From NCBI RefSeq assembly GCF_018390555.1, contig NZ_JAHBGB010000030.1:1-39719 (forward strand): 39,719 bases of DNA, given 5' to 3'. Every line of letters starts with the position of its first letter. Positions within the stretch are counted from its first letter, which is position 1. Below, one piece after another: positions 1-8,121 of the stretch. The position numbers and the translations under genes were made by a program. Below the pieces are notes generated by a model. That model did no database searches, had not been told where the DNA came from, and was given only the letters and a program-made list of their open reading frames with translations. The DNA is from Ancylobacter oerskovii. GTDB taxonomy: Bacteria; Pseudomonadota; Alphaproteobacteria; Rhizobiales; Xanthobacteraceae.

Positions 1-61
1 AGGGGGTCAAAGTTGGACGCCGATCCCCCGCCTCACGGGGTCAAACTTGCACGCCGAAACA
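1..61. mobile_element. Terminal repeat region of an IS21-like insertion sequence (partial)
   Basis: Two near-identical direct copies of a roughly 25-bp unit occur in tandem: GGGGTCAAAGTTGGACGCCG starting near 4 and GGGGTCAAACTTGCACGCCG starting near 37. The second ends in CGAAACA, so the element ends in CA at 60-61. Multiple terminal repeats of this GGGGTCAA...GCCG type, with a TG...CA end, are typical of IS21-family (istA/istB) elements. No istA or istB gene is inside the window, so the rest of the element would lie to the left. The end abuts the middle of a short-chain dehydrogenase reading frame, which it interrupts. Family assignment rests on terminal-repeat style only. Confidence 0.6.
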
Positions 62-305
62 CATCCATGGGTTCAACGGTCGCGCCGGAAAGCCCGCGTA
101 AGGCGGCTCTTGCCCGCTCGGGGCTTCGCGTCGGCACGATGACCTCGGCTCCGGCATGGAGGAGAGCGCGTGTCGTCTCGAGCCCGAGGCCCGAGGCACC
201 TCCGGTCACGATGGCGAGCTTCCCCGAGAGATCGATCCCGGAGATGACCTCCATGGCCGTCCTGGCGGCGCCGAAGCCGGAGCCAAGGGGTGTCTGCTGC
301 GTCAT
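62..305 (-). pseudogene. Short-chain dehydrogenase/reductase, N-terminal remnant cut by an IS end
   Basis: The frame starts at ATG 303-305 and encodes about 81 SDR-like residues before running into the IS21-like end at 61, then stops at 33. It carries the Rossmann nucleotide-binding motif TGGASGLGLET after the DLSGKLAIV strand, and the PTRSPERA segment that usually fixes NADP(H) preference. The catalytic Ser-Tyr-Lys half is absent, so the product cannot be an active SDR. It lies 96 bp downstream of the ECF41 sigma factor gene on the same strand and may once have been the last gene of that unit; SDR-type oxidoreductases are common ECF41 partners. Confidence 0.75.
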
Positions 306-401
306 GTTGTTGTCCTGCGTGAGCTGGCGCGCCGTGCGAGAATAACAGTCCGTTGAGAGGTTGAATGTCGGGGGAGGCGACATGCGCCGCCCGCGGCCGG
401 A

Positions 402-1307
402 TCACTGTGTCCGGGAGGTCGGGTCCGGCCCCGCGGCGAGAGCCCGCGCGACATGGCGGAGCTTGTCGGGATTGCGGGTGATGTAGATCGCGGTGATCCG
501 GCCGTCCTCGATGGCGAGTGCGGTGGTTTGGAGGACGTCGCCGCGCTCGCGGCTGACATATCCGGGCAGCCCGTCGATCCAGGCGGGTTCAAGCATCTGC
601 GCCCAGCCCTCTCCCCATTTTCGCCGCACCCCCTCGTACAGCCGCAGGAGGCGATCCAACCCCGTGATGGGGTTGATGAAGGCAATAACCTTTCCGCCGC
701 CGTCCGAACGCAGAACCACGTTCTCGGCAAGAAGTGTCCGCAGCGTCGCGGTGTCACCGCTGGTCGAGGCCGCGAAGAAGGCACGCGCGATCCGCTCGCC
801 CTCTTCGCGTTCGACCGGGAAGCGCGGACGTGCGGCTTGAATGTTTCGGCGCGCCCGGACGGCGAGTTGGCGCACGGCCGCTGCTTCGCGATCGAGCGTG
901 TCCGCCACCTCGCCGAGCGGCACGCCGAAGACGTCGTGGAGCAGGAAGGCCGCCCTTTCCAACGGTGACAAGCGCTCAAGTGCCATCATCAAAGTCAGGG
1001 TTAGGTCGTCCTCCGCCAAGACATCTTCCTCGCTTTCGACCAAAGGCTCCGGCAGCCAGGCGCCGACATAGGTCTCCCGGCGGGCGCGTGCCGACTTCAT
1101 CTCGTCAAGGCAAAGCCGGGTGACGACGCGTGCAAGGAACGGATACGGGGCTGCGACACCCCCTCGGTCCGCGGCGACCCAGCGCAACCATGCATTCTGC
1201 ACGACGTCCTCGGCTTCGCTGCGCGAGCCCAGCATGCGGTAGGCGATGCGCAGGAGCCGCACCCTATGGGCCTCGAAGATGTCTGTGGCGTCATCTACCT
1301 GCCGCAT
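402..1307 (-). CDS. ECF41-family RNA polymerase sigma factor with C-terminal SnoaL-like domain (SigJ-like)
   Basis: The 301-residue protein has sigma region 2 (about residues 10-75; the AEDVVQNAWLRW helix is clear), a linker with the YVGAWLPEPL motif (80-89), sigma region 4 (about 105-160), and a SnoaL/NTF2-like extension (about 170-285) with the ECF41 signatures DGGGK (202-206) and NPDK (279-282). In this family the extension replaces a separate anti-sigma factor and modulates activity. ATG 1307 is preceded by GAGGAACGCA, a good ribosome binding site. It lies 74 bp downstream of the cupin gene on the same strand, so transcription from the ECF41-type promoter at 2660-2686 could run into it and give positive feedback. 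No second copy of the motif was seen directly upstream of it. Confidence 0.93.
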   Translation of the reverse strand: MRQVDDATDIFEAHRVRLLRIAYRMLGSRSEAEDVVQNAWLRWVAADRGGVAAPYPFLARVVTRLCLDEMKSARARRETYVGAWLPEPLVESEEDVLAEDDLTLTLMMALERLSPLERAAFLLHDVFGVPLGEVADTLDREAAAVRQLAVRARRNIQAARPRFPVEREEGERIARAFFAASTSGDTATLRTLLAENVVLRSDGGGKVIAFINPITGLDRLLRLYEGVRRKWGEGWAQMLEPAWIDGLPGYVSRERGDVLQTTALAIEDGRITAIYITRNPDKLRHVARALAAGPDPTSRTQ

Positions 1308-1381
1308 TGCGTTCCTCGACAGCAGTTTTTGCTCTGCGATGATGGTCGCGGACGGCTCCTGCCGCTACCGTACATCGGTTC

Positions 1382-1834
1382 CTACGGCCGGTCCGGCGTC
1401 GTCAGTTTGGTGTCGTCCGTATCCACGACGAACACGGCAAGGAGCTTGGACGGCGTGGTGTCACTCGCGTTGGCGCTGACGCCATGATGGTCACCCGGCA
1501 TCTCGACGAAGCTCTCGCCGACGCGGAAGACCTTTTCCGGTCCGCCGTTGATCCGGCTGCGCACCGCTCCCTCGATCACAGTCGCCGTGATGAAGGCGGA
1601 TGCCGCGTGGGTGTGGGACGGCGAGGAACCGCCTGGACCATACTCGACAAGGACGCCGCGTAGGCTCTTGCCCGGAACGGAAGGTATCGGATGGTCGAAG
1701 ATCGTCGTTACGCGCGCTTCGCCCCCTGCGACATCTGTCGCCATGGCGGGAACGGCGGTGACGGAGAGCAGGGCTCCAAGCAGGAATGTTCTGAACACGG
1801 TATGGGGCTTTCTGGGTGGATGGGAGATACGCAT
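1382..1834 (-). CDS. Secreted small cupin-domain protein
   Basis: The 150-residue protein has an N-terminal signal peptide (charged MRISHPPRKPH, a hydrophobic stretch to about residue 30, and a VPAMA-type cleavage site), followed by a single cupin fold. The metal-binding cupin motif is visible: SHTHAASAF (His-X-His) with GESFVEMPGDHH further on. The start at 1834 lies 5 bp after the stop of the epimerase-like gene, so the two are almost certainly cotranscribed from the ECF41-type promoter upstream. The enzymatic role is unknown. Small cupins of this type are often annotated as quercetin-2,3-dioxygenase-like, but nothing here supports a specific substrate. Confidence 0.85.
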   Translation of the reverse strand: MRISHPPRKPHTVFRTFLLGALLSVTAVPAMATDVAGGEARVTTIFDHPIPSVPGKSLRGVLVEYGPGGSSPSHTHAASAFITATVIEGAVRSRINGGPEKVFRVGESFVEMPGDHHGVSANASDTTPSKLLAVFVVDTDDTKLTTPDRP

Positions 1835-1839
1835 CGGGT

Positions 1840-2589
1840 TCAGGCGGCGGCGAGCCAGCTCTCGAAACGCGTTGGTCCGAGACGCGCCGCTCTCACATGC
1901 CCGGGAACCAGCGAACCTTTTTCGAGCGCGGCGCCGAAGTAACGCGCGGCCCTGTCGGCCTGAACCTCTCGAAGGTCGCCGTCGGTGGCGATGCGGCGGG
2001 CGACGAAGTCGCGGAAGGGCAGGCGGTCGGGTCCGGCGATCTCGATCGTCGCGTTGCGCGGCGGAGCGAGCGCGACATCGGCGAGCGCTGCGGCGACATC
2101 GGCGGCGGCGATGGGCTGGAAGTCGGCATCGGGTACGACCAGGCGGTCGCCGTCGACCGATGCTTCGGCGAGGGTGGCGACGAACTCGAAGAACTGGGTT
2201 GCGCGCACGATGGTGAAGGGGACGCCAGAGTCCTTGATGAGCCGTTCCTGCGCGACCTTCGCCCGGAAGTAACCGTTCCCCTCCAGGCAATCGGTGCCGA
2301 CGATGGATAGGGCGACGTGATGTCTCACACCCGCCTCGCGCTCGGCAGCGAGAAGGTTGCGGCCCGAGCGCTCGAAAAAGTCGAGCACCGCCGCATCCTC
2401 GAAGGAGGGCGAGTTCGACACGTCCACGACAACGTCGGCACCGACAAGGACCTCGGCCAGGCCTTCACCCGTCAGCGCGTTCACGCCGGTACTCGGCGAA
2501 GCCGCGACGGCATCAACCCCTTGTCGCGAGAGGTCGGCCGTCAGTTGACGCCCGATCAGTCCGCTTCCACCAATCACCACGATCTTCAT
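1840..2589 (-). CDS. NAD(P)-binding atypical SDR / NmrA-like epimerase-family protein
   Basis: The 249-residue protein begins MKIVVIGGSGLIG, an atypical-SDR Rossmann fold with GGSGLIG at residues 8-14. It continues with VVDVSNSPSFED and an NGYFRAKVAQERLI helix typical of NmrA/NAD(P)H-binding SDRs. The reading frame is open further upstream (ATGs at 2628 and 2598), but the start at 2589 is chosen because the Rossmann strand begins there and GGGAG sits about 9 bases ahead. It is the oxidoreductase/epimerase partner expected next to an ECF41 sigma factor, and it has its own exact ECF41 promoter motif 71-97 bp upstream. The substrate is unknown. Confidence 0.88.
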   Translation of the reverse strand: MKIVVIGGSGLIGRQLTADLSRQGVDAVAASPSTGVNALTGEGLAEVLVGADVVVDVSNSPSFEDAAVLDFFERSGRNLLAAEREAGVRHHVALSIVGTDCLEGNGYFRAKVAQERLIKDSGVPFTIVRATQFFEFVATLAEASVDGDRLVVPDADFQPIAAADVAAALADVALAPPRNATIEIAGPDRLPFRDFVARRIATDGDLREVQADRAARYFGAALEKGSLVPGHVRAARLGPTRFESWLAAA

Positions 2590-2659
2590 GGTATCCATCT
2601 CCCGGTTTAGGAACGGACCAATCGGCATGTGCCGCTCTCCGGCGTCCGTTGAAGACAAG

Positions 2660-2686
2660 GACGAGGCGGGTTGGCCGGATGTGACA
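2660..2686 (-). promoter_or_regulatory. ECF41-type promoter upstream of the epimerase-like gene
   Basis: On the minus strand the sequence reads TGTCACA (2686-2680), exactly 16 bases, then CGTC (2663-2660). This is the published ECF41 target consensus TGTCACA-N16-CGTC. It lies 71 bp upstream of the chosen start codon at 2589. Confidence 0.88.
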
Positions 2687-2796
2687 TGCCCCTGGAAAAA
2701 TCGGCGACGCAAACGCGAGGACGCGGGAACCGATCGATCAACCGCGGCGCAAACGGGACGGCTGTAGCGCCGCCCCTGAGCGTGCGACTGACCCGA

Positions 2797-3252
2797 CTAA
2801 GCCTTCGCCTGGACCGGCAGTCGAAAGGGCGCTCCTAGCCGATTAAAGGCGTTCATCGCCGCGATGGTGATCGTGAGATCCACAAGCTCCTTCGGCGCGA
2901 AGGCGGCGCTGGCTGCCGCGTAGGCTTCATCGGAGGCGTGCGTCTCGCTGACCAGCGTGACCTCCTCAGCCCAGGCGAGAGCGGCGCGGTACTGTTCAGA
3001 AAACAGATGGGGCACTTCATCCCAGACCGGAACCAGGACGACCTTTTCGAGAGGCATCGTCTTGAGCAGGTCGCGCGTATGCAGGTCGATGCAGTGCGCG
3101 CAACCATTGATCTGCGACACCCGCAGGAAGACGAGGTGGATCAGCTCCTGGGGAAGGTCGGTACCCGTGGTGATGTAGTGGTGGATGCCATAGAGCGCTT
3201 TGGCTCCCTGCGGGGCCACCTCGTTCCAGGCAAGCCGCTTGTTCTCGCTCAT
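2797..3252 (-). CDS. Carboxymuconolactone decarboxylase / AhpD-family protein
   Basis: The 151-residue protein is of the AhpD-like fold. The redox-active CxxC is at C51-A-H-C54, followed by His58 in the INGCAHCIDLHTRDL context, the signature of AhpD/CMD peroxidase-type proteins. In such proteins the cysteines reduce peroxides or serve as a thiol reductant; the true substrate here is unknown. Start ATG 3252 follows a weak GGACGAG ribosome site. It is one of the classical partners (carboxymuconolactone decarboxylase, oxidoreductase or epimerase) controlled by ECF41 sigma factors, and it carries its own exact copy of that promoter upstream. It ends about 200 bp before the epimerase-like gene, so it forms a separate transcript from the same presumed regulon. 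Confidence 0.92.
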   Translation of the reverse strand: MSENKRLAWNEVAPQGAKALYGIHHYITTGTDLPQELIHLVFLRVSQINGCAHCIDLHTRDLLKTMPLEKVVLVPVWDEVPHLFSEQYRAALAWAEEVTLVSETHASDEAYAAASAAFAPKELVDLTITIAAMNAFNRLGAPFRLPVQAKA

Positions 3253-3299
3253 ATCTCGTCCTTGTGCTCGGAGCGCCGGAGATCGACGTTCGAGGTCAT

Positions 3300-3326
3300 G
3301 ACGAGCCGAGCGACCCGGATGTGACA
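3300..3326 (-). promoter_or_regulatory. ECF41-type promoter upstream of the AhpD-family gene
   Basis: The minus strand reads TGTCACA (3326-3320), 16 bases, then CGTC (3303-3300): identical core and spacing to the promoter at 2660-2686. Four more bases upstream of the -35 (GGCA or GGCA-like) and the first spacer bases TCCGG also match. It lies about 48 bp before the start codon at 3252. Confidence 0.88.
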
Positions 3327-3494
3327 TGCCACCCTGCACTTTGACTCGAAGCAGCTCATGTTACGGCCGGGCGCTTCTTCGTCAGGGTGCGAGCAGTCTC
3401 GACGGATTAATTGAGGTCTGACATCAGCCTGCGGCTGCAGAACGGCGGTAATCTGCACAGCGGCAGCCAAAACCGGCCGGTCCGCGGGCGGCCC

Positions 3495-3803
3495 GAGGCT
3501 GTGTGAGAACTCACTGTGGCTCGTCGCGCAGGTTGTTGCGATGGCGCGCGTCGGCTCAGGTCACCCGCCTATCGCCTTGAGGGTCAATGCGACGCCGGCG
3601 ATGGCGATGACGCGCTTGATGTTATATGCCAGGATCGCCAGGCTGGCTTCAGTGGAGAGGTTCTTGAGGCCGCGCGTTCGGAAGTGAGCGGCACCCATCC
3701 AGCCCTTGATGGTGCCGAACAGGTGCTCGACCGTGCAGCGGCGGACCGCCATGGCTTCGGACATCGCTTGAAGCCTGCGCCCCCATACCGGACGATCAGA
3801 CAC
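3495..3803 (-). pseudogene. IS1182-like transposase, C-terminal remnant
   Basis: The frame 3561-3803 encodes about 80 residues matching the end of a DDE transposase of the IS1182/IS5-like group: VEHLFGTIKGWMGAAHF, then TEASLAILAYNIKRVI. The glutamate in VEHLFG is the last acidic residue of the DDE triad. The rest of the transposase is missing on the upstream side (above 3803). The sequence GAGGCTGTGTGAGAACTC at 3495-3512 resembles terminal repeats of such elements and may be the surviving end, but this is tentative. It marks a recombination scar between the ECF41 module and the efflux genes. Confidence 0.65.
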
Positions 3804-4328
3804 GCTCTTGGCAGAGTCTGCTCTTGGAGCTCACTGACCTACTATTCCCCGTAGCGCTATCGACGTTGGGAATAGCCTGCTGGCAAGTGCGCAACCCGCC
3901 GCTCATCCGTGAAGGACTGGTTGATCTGCTTGATGGCGGTAACAACAGGATGCGTCTTGCTACAGGCCCAACGCCCGGTATCGAACGCTTGTTTGCGGAG
4001 CGCTGGAGAGTTTTCTTTCAGTCTAACGGCTACTGTGAATGTCATCGCCCAATCTATAGTGCACGGCACTTGAAGGAGTTTAGCGTCGCACTATTGCCGT
4101 TCGCGCCGGGCTGGTGCAGGAGTAGGTCGTCAGAACGGATGACCGCTTGCAGCAGTGCGACGCCCTGATCGCGTCGCGCTGCCTCAACGGCATAATGGCG
4201 CCATCCCACAGAAATCCCGACGGATCATCGGAGTAACCCGAAAGCGGCGTTACTGCCGAGTGCGGCTGCACCCCGTCCGCCAGAATACGCGGTTGACCAG
4301 GGTAGTTCGAGTTGGCCGGAGCAGCCGA
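3804..4328. other. Gene-poor stretch
   Basis: No reading frame here resembles a known family; frames at 3824-4168 (+) and 3857-4069 (-) have no recognisable motif, ribosome site or partner. Base composition looks less GC-rich than the flanking genes. It is probably decayed DNA between the IS remnant and the efflux operon. Confidence 0.5.
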
Positions 4329-5207
4329 TCAATGCGGTGCTGGCCCCGGCATGATGACGATAGTGGCGGACATGCCGGAGGCGAGGAGAACGGTTGGTGG
4401 CACATCGCGTAGCCGAATGCGCACGGGAATACGCTGAGCGAGGCGGATCCATGAGAACTGCGGAGGCACCGAAGCTAGAAGTCCTTCCACATCATCGGGA
4501 TTGGCGATCGCGCGTGCTAGGCCTTCCACCATCCCGTCTAGCACCACCCCGCCGGCCATCAGTTCCACCTTCGCTTTCGCGCCTTCGGCGATTCGCGGCA
4601 GCTTGGTCTCCATGAAGTAGCCATAGACATAAAAGCTGTCGGAATCGACCAGAGCCAGCACGCCCTTGCCCGCCGAAGCGAAATCGCCCGGAAGGGTAGT
4701 GAGATTAGTGACATGGCCGTTTACAGGCGCATAGATGCGGCTGCGCCGCATGTTGATCTCGGCGATGGCGAGATTGGCTTGCGCTACCACCAGCGCGCCA
4801 TCTGCCTCGGTGGCGAGGGTGGTCATGCGCTCAACGGCCTCGATGGAAAGGCCCGGGCTCTCTTCCTGCCGCAATGTGCGGTAGCGGAGGGCATTCTCCC
4901 AGGCGAGAGTTCGCGCGGCCTTTTTGATTTCGAGATCGCCCCGCGCGTGATCGAGCGCGGCCTCGAAGCGCTCGCGGTCGATCTCGAACAGAAGATCGCC
5001 CTTTGCGACCTTCTGGTTGTCCTTCACATGGACCGCGCTGATCAGGCCCGATACATCGGGAGCCACCTGCACTACATTGGCGAGGACCCGCGCATCACGC
5101 GTCCAGGGCGACAGGGTGTAATAGATCCAGAGTTGCCAGGCAATGACGACCGCCATCGCCACCGCGGCCAGCGTCATCACCACGCGCATCGCGCCACCCA
5201 GCTTCAC
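4329..5207 (-). CDS. HlyD/AaeA-type membrane fusion protein of an efflux system
   Basis: Periplasmic adaptor subunit of about 292 residues. One N-terminal membrane segment (about residues 7-28) is followed by TLSPWTRDARV, the typical entry of AaeA-like adaptors. A biotinyl-lipoyl half-motif follows (VAPDVSGLISAVHVKDNQKVAKGDLLFEID), then a short coiled coil, the second lipoyl half (SRIYAPVNGHVTNL) and a beta-barrel domain. GTG 5207 is chosen as start: it overlaps the DUF1656 stop (GTGA) and has GGAG close upstream, implying translational coupling. An ATG at 5189 is the alternative. It is the last gene of the unit FUSC-DUF1656-MFP. No outer-membrane factor is adjacent, so it probably uses one encoded elsewhere. 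Confidence 0.9.
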   Translation of the reverse strand: MKLGGAMRVVMTLAAVAMAVVIAWQLWIYYTLSPWTRDARVLANVVQVAPDVSGLISAVHVKDNQKVAKGDLLFEIDRERFEAALDHARGDLEIKKAARTLAWENALRYRTLRQEESPGLSIEAVERMTTLATEADGALVVAQANLAIAEINMRRSRIYAPVNGHVTNLTTLPGDFASAGKGVLALVDSDSFYVYGYFMETKLPRIAEGAKAKVELMAGGVVLDGMVEGLARAIANPDDVEGLLASVPPQFSWIRLAQRIPVRIRLRDVPPTVLLASGMSATIVIMPGPAPH

Positions 5208-5431
5208 ATCGTTTCTCCCAGCAATACCGGCACCCCGAAGATCAGGGCGCCGAGAAGGATCACATACAATGCGGCATCGAACAGCGGACGATGCCAGATC
5301 AGCCCATAGAGGCCGCTCCAGGCGGCGAGGCGGCTCAGCGCCAGGTGGGGAACGAGCGCCGCGAGAGCCCACACGACGACGGGCGACACATAGAAGCCGA
5401 ACAGGTCGACCGTGCGGAACAGCGGATCCAT
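5204..5431 (-). CDS. DUF1656 (AaeX-like) small membrane protein
   Basis: The 75-residue protein has two predicted membrane helices (about 13-35 and 52-72) and the WHRPLFDAALYVILLGA segment typical of DUF1656. Such proteins accompany AaeA/AaeB-type pumps for aromatic carboxylic acids; their exact role is unknown. The gene starts 15 bp after the FUSC gene ends and its stop overlaps the start of the adaptor gene by four bases, so all three should be one transcript. Confidence 0.88.
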   Translation of the reverse strand: MDPLFRTVDLFGFYVSPVVVWALAALVPHLALSRLAAWSGLYGLIWHRPLFDAALYVILLGALIFGVPVLLGETM

Positions 5432-5446
5432 AACTCTGTGTGCTCC

Positions 5447-7576
5447 TTAGCTGGAGAAACTTCGATCAAGGAAGGCGTGGTCCAGCTCGAAGCGGTCGAG
5501 GAGGAAGCGCAGGCCGGACGCCGCGTGCAGTACGGCGCGAGCTGCCGGAGAGCCTGCCGGCGGATCGAGCCGCTCAAGCGCCGTCCACATCTCGCCAATC
5601 GCGGCGCGGCCGAGTTCCAGCGCTTCGCGCCTCGGCTCGGCCCGCTCGGGTAGCGCGGTAAAGATCGCGGCGAAGCGCGACAGCCCCGCGGCGAGCGCCG
5701 CGCGCCCCGCTGGCGGCAGTGCAGGATTTGCAACGGCCTGGTGCAGGCGCCCGAGTTCCAGAGCGCTGGAGGCGCTGCAGAGCATGCCGCGCAAGAAGAC
5801 GTCGTCCTCTTGCCGGACTGAGGAGAGGTGTGGCAGCAGGGCGACAATCAGGTCGACGATCTCGCGGGCGACCCTGCGCGCCGGTCGTGGTCCGGCCGCT
5901 GCTTCGGGGAGCAACTGGTGCATCGTGCGCCGATAGGCGAGCCGGCGCGACGCCTGCGAGGTGACGGGCAGCAGGCGTGCCGCCATCAGGCAGACGAACA
6001 TGCCGACCACCAATCCGAAGCAGAAATTGGCAAAGGTGAGGGGGTCGGGATCGTAGACATTCCCGGTGGTCGCGCAGGCGACGAAGAAGATGGTGAAGGT
6101 GCCCGCCGTTTTCGCAAAGCGCGGCGTGCCGATGAGGATGCCCAGCGGCACCAGCACCAGCAGCAGGAAGGTCGCCAGCATCCCAAACCCTTCCAGCCAG
6201 GGATAGACGAACGCCTTCACCGCATAGGCGCAGAAACAGGCGGCGATCACGGCGCGGAAATACGGCCAGCCGAGCTTTTCGGGATCGTCGGTGTTCACAC
6301 ACTGATAACTCATCAGGGCGAGGCCAGTAATGCCGGCAATGCCCTGATCCCACTCGGTGGCGTACCAGAACACACAGAGTGCCAGCACCGCCAGCGCCGC
6401 GCGTGCCCCTTGCAGCACTGCCTCCCGCCGCTCCGCCAGCCGGGGCCGACTCCGGGCCATCCCGGAGGGCGCGGCCGGGCGGAATGTGGACTGCGCGGTG
6501 AGCGCGACGAAAGAAAGGCCGCGCAGCATCTTGATGGCGCGCCGGACAACGAGCGCTGTATTTGCAAGCGGTGCAAGCGGCGCTTCTCCCGCCAGCGCCT
6601 CGATCTCCCGCGAAAAGACCGCTAGCCGCCGTCGTGCCATGGCAAGATCAGCGCGCAGGCGCTCAGGGTTCGCAAAGGCGTTGGGATTGTGTGCAATGGC
6701 GTCCAGCGTGGCGCTCGTCGCCTCGAGCACCGGCGCCAGGCGGGCGGTGAGCGGGTCGCCCTCTGCGCCTCGAACATCGGTGAGCCGGACATACAGCCCA
6801 CGCTCGATGGACAGCACAGTGAGAAACTCGCGCGCGATCTCTCGCAGCACCGCGTCGTTTGCGCGCATCTCGCGCGCCTCGAACATCGTATAGGAGCGCA
6901 ACGCGTCGAACTTCGTCACCGCCCGCAGAATGTCGCTCCGCAGCCGGATGACGTTCTCAATACCGGTTGGGGACGTCAGCGCAGTGGCGGCGTAATCGGC
7001 CAGACGGGAAAAGGCGCCAGCCACAAGCGCCCGCAACTGGGCGCCGGCATAGACCGGCAGGACCAAGGCATTGGCGAGGGTGGCGCAGGCGATGCCGATC
7101 GACGTCTCTGTCGTGCGGTCCAACGCCACCTGCCAGGCAGTGTTCGGGTCAACCGCTCCCTCGAAGAGGACGAGCAGCCCCGTATAGCCCGCCAGCATAA
7201 AGCCATAGGCGGTGAAATTGCTCATCCGCGTGGCGCCGTAATAGCAGAGGAACATCCAGGCCATGGCGGTGCCGACGAGGGGGACCGGCGCCTGCGCGAA
7301 CAGTTTGACGCAGATAACAGCGCAAGACGCCGCTATGACCGTTCCGAGCAGGCGAAAAGTCCCCTTTGCGAAGGCGGCGCCGGCCGAGGACTGGGTGAGC
7401 AGGTAGACCGTGAGGACCGCCCACTGCGGCTGCGGCAGTTCCAGCCAATAGGCGATAGCGAGCGCTGCCACCGCCGCGCAGGCGAGGCGTGTCGAGACGG
7501 CGAGATTGCGCCAGCCGAGATCAACCGGAAAGCCCCGCCAATGGCTGGACCGAGGTCTTTCAGCCTTGTCCGTCAC
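5447..7576 (-). CDS. FUSC-family inner-membrane efflux permease (AaeB-like)
   Basis: The 709-residue protein has the FUSC/AaeB layout: an N-terminal block of about six membrane helices (residues about 25-180, including WAVLTVYLLTQSSAGAAFAKGTFRLLGT), a cytoplasmic helical domain (about 190-350), a second membrane block (about 375-520, with ITGLALMSYQCVNTDDPEK and GWPYFRAVIAACF), and a C-terminal cytoplasmic tail. Family members export aromatic acids such as p-hydroxybenzoate together with an HlyD adaptor. The start codon is GTG (7576) with no strong Shine-Dalgarno site. It is the first gene of the operon. A second, distinct FUSC protein is encoded at 27401-29209, so two such pumps occur within 25 kb. 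Confidence 0.92.
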   Translation of the reverse strand: MTDKAERPRSSHWRGFPVDLGWRNLAVSTRLACAAVAALAIAYWLELPQPQWAVLTVYLLTQSSAGAAFAKGTFRLLGTVIAASCAVICVKLFAQAPVPLVGTAMAWMFLCYYGATRMSNFTAYGFMLAGYTGLLVLFEGAVDPNTAWQVALDRTTETSIGIACATLANALVLPVYAGAQLRALVAGAFSRLADYAATALTSPTGIENVIRLRSDILRAVTKFDALRSYTMFEAREMRANDAVLREIAREFLTVLSIERGLYVRLTDVRGAEGDPLTARLAPVLEATSATLDAIAHNPNAFANPERLRADLAMARRRLAVFSREIEALAGEAPLAPLANTALVVRRAIKMLRGLSFVALTAQSTFRPAAPSGMARSRPRLAERREAVLQGARAALAVLALCVFWYATEWDQGIAGITGLALMSYQCVNTDDPEKLGWPYFRAVIAACFCAYAVKAFVYPWLEGFGMLATFLLLVLVPLGILIGTPRFAKTAGTFTIFFVACATTGNVYDPDPLTFANFCFGLVVGMFVCLMAARLLPVTSQASRRLAYRRTMHQLLPEAAAGPRPARRVAREIVDLIVALLPHLSSVRQEDDVFLRGMLCSASSALELGRLHQAVANPALPPAGRAALAAGLSRFAAIFTALPERAEPRREALELGRAAIGEMWTALERLDPPAGSPAARAVLHAASGLRFLLDRFELDHAFLDRSFSS

Positions 7577-8121
7577 TATAGGGCCCCACGCTCATCTCGA
7601 TACCGATGCGTTTCGGCGTGATGCCTGCCCCCTTGGACAGCACCCTATGAGCGTCATAAATGCGACGATCTGTATCTTGCGCAGCAGCGGCCCTCGCGGA
7701 GCGTTCAAGAGAAGAAACTCATCACTTGGCCGAGGCCGACTGAGCGACGTACCCACCGATAGCCGTCTTCCGCGGCGTGCCTGATGGACATTGCTTCCAT
7801 GTCATGCCACCGCATGTTCGAACGCCTTACGCAGCCGACCTCGAATGTCAATACCAAAGCGCTGTAGCTTACCCGCAGTCTTCAATATCGAACGGCGCTA
7901 ACGTTCTGCTCCACCTGCCCTGCGCCGGACTCTGTGATGGCTCGTCGCCTCGCATTTGTGAGTTCGCGCGGGAATCACTGCATGTGTGTCGTCTGTGCAA
8001 AGAGCGAGCATTCCTCGCCGAATGAGATATGATACGACCTTAAGCTGGTTCTAGTCACCTGAGGTGATCAGACCTTTGGCTCAGTTCACTGAATAGCGAA
8101 TGAAGAGCAGGTTGTTAGTGC
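7577..8121. other. Divergent intergenic region without a recognisable gene
   Basis: This 545-bp region separates the minus-strand efflux operon from the plus-strand AspT-like gene. Short frames (7506-7784, 7777-8025, both plus) show no family motif. It should contain both promoters. The only clear sequence structure is the palindrome at 8055-8067. Confidence 0.5.
8055..8067. promoter_or_regulatory. Perfect 13-bp palindrome upstream of the AspT-like gene
   Basis: TCACCTGAGGTGA has six-base perfect arms around a central G, located 54 bp before the start codon at 8122. Position and symmetry suit a dimeric regulator's operator, but no factor can be named. Confidence 0.35.
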
